Below are positions 8,888 through 14,785 of a DNA stretch of 14,785 nucleotides, one piece after another. The notes beneath the pieces are model-generated. The model did no database searches. It was not told the origin of the DNA and saw nothing but the letters and a program-made list of their open reading frames with translations. The position numbers and the translations under genes are program-made. Source of the stretch: an uncultured Cellvibrio sp. (GTDB taxonomy: Bacteria; Pseudomonadota; Gammaproteobacteria; Pseudomonadales; Cellvibrionaceae); the NCBI GenBank assembly GCA_946886255.1, contig CAMPIG010000070.1:1-14785 (forward strand), in the 5' to 3' direction. Each line of letters opens with the position of its first letter. Position 1 is the stretch's first letter.

Positions 8888-9095
8888 AATCATGTCGCGA
8901 TAGATCGATTAACGTTAAACAAACACCTGCTTTTATCCACAGAAAAATCACACAACACCACGAATTAAAATTTTTAAAAAACTTCATTTTTTCCCGAGAT
9001 AAAACTCGGGAATTGGTTAAACCTTTGCTATGGGAGCAGCGCACTTTTGCTTCTTCGTAGGCTTAATAGTTAACCTCCAATAATCAGGATTGTAT

Positions 9096-9995
9096 ATGCG
9101 ACTATTTCATTTAGCCCTGCTGGGCACTCTTACGATAACCGCTGCTTGCGGCTCAAAAGTTTCGACTTCCACGCTTGCAATGACTGACACCGCATCGCCA
9201 ATGCAACAAACCCCGGCGCAAAACGACCCGACCAAAGAGGAATGGGTTGATTTGTTTAACGGCAAAGATTTAAACGATTGGACAGTAAAGTTTGCGGGCC
9301 ATCCAGCCGGCGAAAACCTCCTCGATACCTTTCAAGTGCAGGATGGACTGTTGCGAGTACGCTATGACCATTGGGAAGTGTTTGGCGATCAGTTTGGTCA
9401 TATTGTTTATAACGGTGGTCCTTACTCACATTACAAACTGATCGTGGAATATCGATTTATCGACGAACAAGTATTTGTCGACGAATCGGTAAGGGGTGAC
9501 GCGGCCTGGGCTATTCGCAACAACGGCATTATGTACCACTCCCAATCTGCCGCTGAAATGGGTCTTGCCCAGGAGTTTCCCACCTGTATGGAATATCAAT
9601 TGCTGGGCGGTGATGGTGTAAACCCACGCACAACCGCGAATTTGTGTACACCGAGTACGAAGGTGGTTATTGATGGTGAACTGCGAGAGGATCACTGCAT
9701 TATTTCCAATAGTAAAACCTATCATGGAGATCAGTGGGTAACAGCTGAATTAGTCGTGCATGGCAGCGACCGCGCGCAACATATTCTTGAAGGCAAAGTC
9801 GTGATGGAATACACCGATCTTCAGCTGGATGATGGTACACCGCGCGCCAGCGGCTATATTGCGCTCCAGGCAGAAACGGCTCCCACAGATTTTCGCACCG
9901 TACGCTTACTGAATCTCGAAGGGTGTATGGATGCGAATGCGAAAAACTACAAATCGTATTTTGTGAAAAGTAAGCCGGATTCATGTGTTTTTTAA
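9096..9995 (+). CDS. DUF1080 family lipoprotein (3-keto-disaccharide hydrolase-like)
   Basis: A 299-aa lipoprotein, starting at the ATG at 9096 (CAGGA about 8 bases upstream) rather than at the TTG two codons earlier. The signal ends in T-A-A-C18 with Gly at +2. A linker of about 30 residues leads to a DUF1080 domain that begins EWVDLFNGKDLNDW (49-62), the usual first strand of this LamG-like fold. The C-terminus (about 276-297) carries GCMDANAKNY and a final Cys, a short tail that I recall from other DUF1080 proteins. Some family members hydrolyse 3-keto-glycosides and many are uncharacterised. Facing the beta-galactosidase across a shared terminator, it may process an oxidised disaccharide from the same glycan. 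No 3-dehydrogenase (GMC or Gfo/Idh/MocA type) is encoded in the window, so activity is uncertain. Confidence 0.85.
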   Translation: MRLFHLALLGTLTITAACGSKVSTSTLAMTDTASPMQQTPAQNDPTKEEWVDLFNGKDLNDWTVKFAGHPAGENLLDTFQVQDGLLRVRYDHWEVFGDQFGHIVYNGGPYSHYKLIVEYRFIDEQVFVDESVRGDAAWAIRNNGIMYHSQSAAEMGLAQEFPTCMEYQLLGGDGVNPRTTANLCTPSTKVVIDGELREDHCIISNSKTYHGDQWVTAELVVHGSDRAQHILEGKVVMEYTDLQLDDGTPRASGYIALQAETAPTDFRTVRLLNLEGCMDANAKNYKSYFVKSKPDSCVF

Positions 9996-10042
9996 TGCAA
10001 AAAAGTTGCGAGGTAATAATTGGTCAGCTTTCAATAAAACAT

Positions 10043-10086
10043 ACACCCAAGGGAAATTCGTAATCTGAATTTCCCTTGGGTGTTTT
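10043..10086. terminator. Bidirectional intrinsic terminator
   Basis: A perfect 16-bp stem, 10043-10058 with 10068-10083, encloses a 9-nt loop. TTT follows on the + strand, and an A-rich tract (AATAAAAC) precedes it and reads as T-rich on the - strand. It sits between the convergent DUF1080 (+) and GH2 (-) stops and would end both transcripts. Confidence 0.88.
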
Positions 10087-10121
10087 GAGGTTACCACCTT
10101 GAGAGTAGTGCCACAAAGACT

Positions 10122-11965
10122 CTAGCGCTTAGCGCTAACTTTCACCTGTGTCGATTTGAGATTGTCTCCCGAGGCTCGCAGCACAATATTCCCTGGCTTT
10201 CCTGTGGACTGAACAATAACCTGGGCATAGCCGTTAAAGACACGACGTGTGTAGGCGGCGGCGGGTGTAACAGTTCGAACACTTAACGGACTAACCTTGG
10301 CAACTTCTTCGCGCATCCCCCAATCGTCATAAGGAACGGCTTCAATGCGAAGAGTGTTTCCTGCCGGCTTGAACACTCGCCCTTCCACAGGTAACTCTAT
10401 CGCGGCATCGCTCGGCGCTGCGTTTGCATAAAGGCGTTTGCCATTAAGGGTAGCGGTCTGTGATTTTCCAAGGACACTTAACATCACCCAGGCGCGTGAA
10501 TTCGAGGCAACATCTGGACGATCAAATGTGGTTTCAAACACGACGGGTGTATTTACGTCGGCGGCATCCGGTGGCTGCCAACCTTCGGCAAGGCTGTAAC
10601 CAGATGTGGACTCGACAAAGACATCAGGTTCCAGCGATGACGGGTTGCCATTGCCAACGCCGATGATCTTGCCCGGCCCCTGAATATCGAAACGCAGTGG
10701 GTTTTCGGCGGTGGGAACAACACGGCCTTTATCATCAACCACACTCACGGTGTAGACAGCAACCGCTCGCCCATCTGCCTGAATCGATTTTTTGTGTGGC
10801 TGCAGCTGAATTCGCTTAGCCTGACCCGTGGTGGCCACCGTATCGCTGGTAATCTGCTTGCCGCCACGGAACCCGCGTGCAACTAACTCCCCCGGCTCAT
10901 ACTCCACCTGCCACGTCAGGTGACCATTCATAGGCATGGATTTTTTCCCGAGCGATTCTCCATTGAACAACAATTCGATTTGCTCGGCATTGCTGTATAC
11001 CTTCACGTCGATCAGCTCACCCTCACGGCCGGGCCAGCTCCAGTGTGGCGTAATTTTTACAAGCGGCTCAGACGTCCACCAGGATTTTAAATAGTAGTAG
11101 CTGTCTTTAGGGAAGCCGCAGGTGTCGAGAATGCCAAATTGCGAGGCAACGCCGGGATAAACGTAAGGTGTAGGCTCGCCGCGATAATCAAAACCGGTCC
11201 AATAGAAAATACCCGCCAGATATGGACGCTCCGCATAATATTGCCAACCGGATTCAGCATTACCTCCTGAAGAGCCATCTTCAAGAGGCGCCAAATACGC
11301 ACGAGCTTTGTCTTCGATATAGATACCGCGTGTTTGTTGGGTCGTGGTTTCCTCGGTTCCCACGAGGATTTGCCAGGGAAAATCCTTATGTTGTTGATCA
11401 GGATTCGCCTGCTTGATGTAGTTAATACCCGCTACACCGATGGTAGAAGAAATACCGCCCCAACCACCGCTGATCGCTACGGTCATGAGCCGAGAAGGGT
11501 CCAGCTTTCGCGCAAAATTTTGCATGGTAGTGGCAATTCGAGCACCCTTGATATTGCCCTCAATGCCCCATTCTTCGTTACCCAGCGACCACAAAATAAT
11601 GCTGGGATGATTCCGCCCCCGCTTTATCATTCGCTCCACAGCACTCAGATGCAATTCGTTAGTACCCATCAGGCGGTTTTCGTCAATCACCAAAATACCC
11701 ATGCGATCCGCAAGATCGAGCAACACCGGTGACGCCGGCGCGTGCGATGCACGATAGGCATTCATTCCCATGTCCTTGAGTGTTTGCAGGCGAAACTCAA
11801 CCAATGAATCCGGCACGGCTACACCCACGCCAGCATGATCTTCATGGTTGTTGCTGCCTTTTAACTTGATGTGTTTGCCGTTAAGAAAAAATCCTTCGTT
11901 GGGATCGAAATGAATCGTGCGAATACCGAAAGTGGTTTCGTACGAGTCAAGTTGTTTGCCCTGCG
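10122..11965 (-). repeat. Part of the GH2 gene duplicated as the remnant at 4937-5822
   Basis: This part of the intact GH2 gene is in the same orientation as the remnant near spoVR, forming a direct repeat about 5.2 kb apart. The blocks 10171-10511 and 10652-10925 match 4986-5326 and 5327-5600 with one mismatch (10457 against 5272). The blocks 10512-10651 and about 10950-11769 are absent from the remnant. Confidence 0.93.
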
Positions 11966-12917
11966 CATCGGAGAGCGTGGTTATTAATTTATACAGCGCT
12001 GGGTCTTCCAGCGACCAGAGCCGTGGATTATTGACCACGAGTTCATCTGTCACCACGGCGCGCGCGCCACTGTGCAGGGGGCCACTGGCCGTGCTGGTGC
12101 TTGCGACAGTTTTTCCCATTGAATCAATAACGGATTGCGTACGAACTATATCTACCGGTGGCAAGGCTTGGGTAGCCGAGTCTTCCTGTTCGTTAATGAT
12201 TTCGGTGGTAACTTTAATGACGGCTTTGTTGCCATTTACTTCGGTGATCACCGCTGTACCATCGCGCTCGACATGTACAGGATGGGTTTTTACCAGATAA
12301 GCGTGACGATAAATCCCGGCACCTTCGTAATACCACCCGGCCTCGGTATAAACGTCCGCGCGCACGCTGATGACGTTGTCTCCACCGTAATTCAGATACG
12401 CTGTAATGTCATAGCTTTGGCTAAGATTTCCATAGATTTCTTCGCCAACCAGAAATCCATTAACAAATACGCGGGAGCTGCGTTGAATTCCATCGAATTC
12501 CACGCGGATACGACGCCCCAGATCAGATTCAGGAATGGTAAAGTGTCGGCGATACCAGCCCACAGAGTTCTGCGGAAAATTTGGCCCCACCGTTTTATAA
12601 CCATGGCTTTTGCTCGCAGACGGATCGAACGGCATCTCCACCGCCCAATCGTGGGGAATATCGACAAGGCGCCAACTGCGATCATCGAAACTTACAGCGG
12701 CCGGCCCATCACCAAAACCCGCTTTTGCCAGATACGTAAAATAGCGGATGCCATGATTGAAATCCTTCGCTACATCCGTTGCATGCCCCAGCGCAAAACG
12801 CCACCCATCGTTGATTAAAATTCTTTCACGCGGAGTTGTTGTCTGGGCGAAGAGCTGTCCTGTTATCAGAACGAGGAATAAAAAGGAGAATGCCCGTATA
12901 AGAGCGTGCTTGTACAT
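10122..12917 (-). CDS. Secreted GH2 beta-galactosidase with DUF4982-type C-terminal domains
   Basis: A 931-aa exported glycoside hydrolase family 2 enzyme. I start it at the ATG at 12917: it gives a good signal peptide (MYKHALIRAF... ending LFAQ at about residue 25) and has TGAGG upstream. A TTG start at 13052 would overlap the esterase gene and bury the signal. Domain order is sugar-binding jelly roll (about 33-210), Ig-like (about 215-335), TIM barrel (about 337-615), DUF4982 (about 620-690), then a GH2-C5/Ig-like region from about 700. That last region seems interrupted by a second small jelly roll (about 770-850) before it resumes at NGYAQVIVQSTGKPG. The catalytic acid/base is E448 in SLGNEEW and the probable nucleophile is E522 in ILVGTEE. 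This architecture is usual for beta-galactosidases, though GH2 also includes mannosidases and glucuronidases. The gene lies 98 bp after the esterase gene and is probably co-transcribed with it. Confidence 0.93.
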   Translation of the reverse strand: MYKHALIRAFSFLFLVLITGQLFAQTTTPRERILINDGWRFALGHATDVAKDFNHGIRYFTYLAKAGFGDGPAAVSFDDRSWRLVDIPHDWAVEMPFDPSASKSHGYKTVGPNFPQNSVGWYRRHFTIPESDLGRRIRVEFDGIQRSSRVFVNGFLVGEEIYGNLSQSYDITAYLNYGGDNVISVRADVYTEAGWYYEGAGIYRHAYLVKTHPVHVERDGTAVITEVNGNKAVIKVTTEIINEQEDSATQALPPVDIVRTQSVIDSMGKTVASTSTASGPLHSGARAVVTDELVVNNPRLWSLEDPALYKLITTLSDAQGKQLDSYETTFGIRTIHFDPNEGFFLNGKHIKLKGSNNHEDHAGVGVAVPDSLVEFRLQTLKDMGMNAYRASHAPASPVLLDLADRMGILVIDENRLMGTNELHLSAVERMIKRGRNHPSIILWSLGNEEWGIEGNIKGARIATTMQNFARKLDPSRLMTVAISGGWGGISSTIGVAGINYIKQANPDQQHKDFPWQILVGTEETTTQQTRGIYIEDKARAYLAPLEDGSSGGNAESGWQYYAERPYLAGIFYWTGFDYRGEPTPYVYPGVASQFGILDTCGFPKDSYYYLKSWWTSEPLVKITPHWSWPGREGELIDVKVYSNAEQIELLFNGESLGKKSMPMNGHLTWQVEYEPGELVARGFRGGKQITSDTVATTGQAKRIQLQPHKKSIQADGRAVAVYTVSVVDDKGRVVPTAENPLRFDIQGPGKIIGVGNGNPSSLEPDVFVESTSGYSLAEGWQPPDAADVNTPVVFETTFDRPDVASNSRAWVMLSVLGKSQTATLNGKRLYANAAPSDAAIELPVEGRVFKPAGNTLRIEAVPYDDWGMREEVAKVSPLSVRTVTPAAAYTRRVFNGYAQVIVQSTGKPGNIVLRASGDNLKSTQVKVSAKR

Positions 12918-13015
12918 AAGAGGAACCTCAGAAATTACTGCTTCTACTACTATCGGTGGAACCTTACTCGTGAATGCGGTGACCCAAATATTTTGAGCCA
13001 CCGCATTGTGCTTTA

Positions 13016-14047
13016 TCAATAACTCAGTACGTTGGTCAACGCATTCAGCCAATTGCGTGCAATCTTATAATTGCCGCTATCGTTCGGGTGAACACCATCT
13101 GTGGTATCGGTGTAGGTATTAAATCCAGTCCATTGATCCACCACGATGATTGGCGATTGTGAAGTGCTTAAGCCGGCAGCCCAGTTTGGAATGGCATTAT
13201 TCAAATTAACAACGCGCTCGGCGCAGCTGCCGCATCCACTTGGATTCATCGGTATGATCTTCGCAACCAATAAGGTAACGCGCGGGTTCCGAGCACGCAT
13301 TTGATTAACGAGTTTTGTATAAGCATTGAGAATATTTTGTGTGGAGACATTGCTCCATATGTCATTGGTTCCCAGATGCATCATGACCAGATCAGGGTTA
13401 GTATTCTGCAACCAGCCAGGTAATAAATTATTGTTTGCTATCTGTGTTGCCAGGTAGCCACCGTGACCTTCATTGTTGGCATCATGCTGCTGGCCGCAAT
13501 GTTGCGCATGTAACGTGCCTACAAAATCCAGATTACGATATCCGTAGGATGCAAGGTCATTCCATAAAATTGCTCGCCAGCATCCCGGTGAACCCGTAAT
13601 AGAATCGCCCAACGGCATAATGCGTGAGATCCGATTAGCACCTCCCACCACCACGCAGGAGCGTCCATTTTCCCATCCCCATCCATCACCGTCTGGATCA
13701 GATGCGGCGCTTACGCAATTCGGAAATTGTGCGCTTGATGAGGAAGAACCAGTAGTCGGCAAGCCATTGGGAACCGTGGCGCAGGCTGCGCGCGACACAC
13801 AACTCTGATTGTTTTCCCAACCCCAGTCGCTACCAGCGTTTACACACAACGGATAGTAAGTACCATACCAATTACATTGATTATTATTGGTCGCCGCTAC
13901 AACACAGCTCTGGTTATTTTCCCAGCCCCAGCCGTCACCATCCGGATCCGATGCGGCACTGGCGCATGTCGGCCACGTTTGTGCCATGACTCCACTGCTC
14001 ATGGCAGTGATAAGAGTGATCGTTGATAAAAATTGCAGAATTTTCAT
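13016..14047 (-). CDS. Secreted SGNH (CE3-like) carbohydrate esterase with three CBM10-type repeats
   Basis: A 343-aa exported esterase starting at the ATG at 14047, with GGAGAG about 10 bases upstream; a TTG six codons earlier overlaps that RBS and is rejected. The signal peptide is residues 1-23 (ending GVMAQ). Three short Cys/Trp-rich carbohydrate-binding repeats follow: one of the SAASDPDGDGWGWEN kind (about 25-51), a classical CBM10 with CNWYG (about 58-90), and, after a GSSSSS linker, a second DPDGDGWGWEN repeat (about 109-134). The SGNH domain (about 138-343) has PLGDS (S149), GTND (N228) and DGVH (D317, H320). It is well over half identical by eye to the C-terminal domain of the GH26 protein, with the same four cysteines (156, 184, 272, 275). 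It probably removes acetyl groups from plant polysaccharide outside the cell. The substrate is inferred. Confidence 0.92.
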   Translation of the reverse strand: MKILQFLSTITLITAMSSGVMAQTWPTCASAASDPDGDGWGWENNQSCVVAATNNNQCNWYGTYYPLCVNAGSDWGWENNQSCVSRAACATVPNGLPTTGSSSSSAQFPNCVSAASDPDGDGWGWENGRSCVVVGGANRISRIMPLGDSITGSPGCWRAILWNDLASYGYRNLDFVGTLHAQHCGQQHDANNEGHGGYLATQIANNNLLPGWLQNTNPDLVMMHLGTNDIWSNVSTQNILNAYTKLVNQMRARNPRVTLLVAKIIPMNPSGCGSCAERVVNLNNAIPNWAAGLSTSQSPIIVVDQWTGFNTYTDTTDGVHPNDSGNYKIARNWLNALTNVLSY

Positions 14048-14242
14048 GATTATTTTTCTCTCCAAAAATTAAATTGCCCTTATCAGGGATCACCCACTCC
14101 CTTGTGTAAACCTCCCAACTGCACAACACCTCGCCTGTAAAAGACTGACACACCTGTTTGATAACACACTGCAAAAGCAGTGGCTCATTACAACACGGCC
14201 CTGCTCAAGCTGAGCGGGGCCGTGTTGTGTATGACCTCGGTA
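14048..14242 (-). other. Spacer between the receptor gene and the esterase gene
   Basis: 195 bp between two - strand genes. A strong hairpin lies just after the receptor stop (14191-14227). The rest should hold the promoter of the esterase-GH2 pair, but I found no good -35/-10 pair and no copy of the TAACCGGTTA palindrome. Confidence 0.4.
14191..14227 (-). terminator. GC-rich hairpin after the TonB-dependent receptor gene
   Basis: CAACACGGCCC (14191-14201) pairs with GGGCCGTGTTG (14217-14227). The stem continues inward through a T-G pair and GCTCA/TGAGC, giving about 17 bp closed by a 3-nt loop. On the - strand it lies 15 bp after the receptor stop. A proper T-run is missing, so it may be a weak intrinsic terminator or a 3'-end stem. 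Confidence 0.55.
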
Positions 14243-14785
14243 TTAGTAACGGAATTGCAGTGCCAGGTTGTAGCGACGCTCTGTGAAAAAGAATTTATCC
14301 TTTTGATCTTCCCACTGCAGATAACGAGTCGTGGTATCTTCTAGTAGATTCGTTGCATCAAAGCGCAGGGTTACTTTATCCGTAAAGTTGTATCCCATCG
14401 AAAAGCTGAGATCCTCTGACGGAGTAGACCAAACACCCAGCGGAGTGCCCCACATATCTGCTACCCACTCCAGTCGCTCACTACGCCAGTTATGCGCTAT
14501 ACGTGCATTAAACTTGTCGTTTTCATACCAGAGTATAAAGTTGGTCTGATGCTTCGAGTTGTTCCCTTCCGGCAGGGCTTCGCCGTAGAAACCAGGCTCA
14601 CTTCCTTCGCTGGGTGAATAGGTATAGTTTGTGGAGAAACCAAAATCGCTCCAGATGCCTGGCAAAAATGTCAGTGCTTGCTGGAGGCCAACTTCAAAGC
14701 CTTTACTGCGGCCACCCGGTACAGTGGTCAGGAAGGTTGTGCGAACATTCGTATTGCGAATGACGCCGTCTGAATCGCGTAAGTC
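14243..14785 (-). CDS. TonB-dependent receptor, C-terminal fragment
   Basis: The last 180 residues of a - strand gene that runs off the right edge; the frame stays open to the final base. It shows the alternating aromatic and polar beta-strand pattern of an outer-membrane barrel: FNARIAHNWRSERL, then LSFSMGYNFTDKVTLRFDA, then NLLEDTTTRYLQW. It ends in YNLALQFRY with a C-terminal aromatic residue, the usual outer-membrane insertion signal. The GRSKGFEVGLQQ stretch is typical of TonB-dependent receptors. It would take up oligosaccharides released by the neighbouring enzymes. The plug domain and TonB box are outside the window, so the ligand cannot be told. Confidence 0.87.
   Translation of the reverse strand, partial: DLRDSDGVIRNTNVRTTFLTTVPGGRSKGFEVGLQQALTFLPGIWSDFGFSTNYTYSPSEGSEPGFYGEALPEGNNSKHQTNFILWYENDKFNARIAHNWRSERLEWVADMWGTPLGVWSTPSEDLSFSMGYNFTDKVTLRFDATNLLEDTTTRYLQWEDQKDKFFFTERRYNLALQFRY

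Larger units (their letters stand above)
8518..9095. other. Intergenic region without a convincing gene
   Basis: This 578-bp stretch separates the GH26 gene from the DUF1080 gene. It holds a long hairpin right after the GH26 stop (8574-8623), a (GAAA)5 microsatellite (8868-8887), a palindrome TTAACGTTAA (8909-8918), and a small stem TTCCCGAG / CTCGGGAA (8991-8998, 9005-9012). Open stretches at 8617-8832 and 8860-9060 (+) and 8577-8822 (-) lack a good RBS and recognisable protein features, so I do not call them genes. The DUF1080 promoter presumably lies in the AT-rich part after about 8900. Confidence 0.5.

Noticed and set aside
8991..9012. Stem TTCCCGAG / CTCGGGAA as a terminator
   Set aside because: No T-run follows on either strand, and no gene end is close by.
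12135..12818. Open frame of 227 codons on the + strand
   Set aside because: It lies wholly antisense to the GH2 gene, whose catalytic and domain motifs are clear, and shows no recognisable protein features.
12918..13052. N-terminal extension of the GH2 gene from a TTG at 13052
   Set aside because: It overlaps the end of the esterase gene and would place the signal peptide about 45 residues inside the protein. The ATG at 12917 has an RBS and a proper signal.
1..14785. Insertion sequence, integrase, attachment site, CRISPR array, tRNA or defence system
   Set aside because: No transposase or integrase frame, spaced repeat array, tRNA-like fold or defence gene was seen. The GH2 duplication has no transposon ends or target-site duplication that I can recognise.

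Overview
The window looks like the chromosome of a Cellvibrio-type gammaproteobacterium, a saprophytic plant-polysaccharide degrader. Three things point there: Ser-rich linkers, CBM10-type modules with the DPDGDGWGWEN signature, and a cluster of secreted or lipid-anchored glycan-active enzymes beside a TonB-dependent receptor. This is a judgement from protein style; no 16S or other marker is present.

Left part (1-4934, + strand): the conserved stress operon prkA(yeaG)-yeaH-spoVR(ycgB), which encodes a PrkA-type AAA/serine kinase, a DUF444 von Willebrand-A-like protein and a SpoVR protein. yeaH and spoVR overlap by 4 bp. The last seven codons of spoVR, stop included, are duplicated in tandem immediately after the stop.

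Middle part (4935-10121): a decayed GH2 beta-galactosidase copy on the - strand (about 4937-5822) sits 23 bp after spoVR. It is a deleted, frameshifted relative of the intact gene at 10122-12917. A regulatory stretch with a LacI-type palindrome follows, then two + strand lipoprotein genes. The first is a modular enzyme (PKD-like, CBM35, GH26 mannanase, SGNH/CE3-like esterase) and the second is a DUF1080 glycoside-processing protein. The 578-bp gap between them holds a long hairpin, a (GAAA)5 microsatellite and no convincing gene.

Right part (10122-14785, - strand): an intact secreted GH2 beta-galactosidase and, upstream of it, a secreted SGNH/CE3-like esterase with three CBM10-type repeats. 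At the right edge is the C-terminal end of a TonB-dependent receptor. A bidirectional terminator at about 10043-10086 separates the convergent halves.

Taken together the right two thirds look like a glycan-utilisation locus, plausibly for acetylated (galacto)mannan. The GH26 would cut the backbone, the two related esterases would remove acetyl groups, the GH2 enzyme would remove beta-linked galactose or a similar sugar, DUF1080 would handle a modified disaccharide, and the receptor would import oligosaccharides. The substrate is inferred from enzyme families only. I see no CRISPR array, tRNA, rRNA, insertion sequence, phage genes or clear defence system. The most notable points are the GH26-esterase fusion, the mosaic GH2 remnant that makes a direct repeat with the intact gene, and the duplicated spoVR tail.
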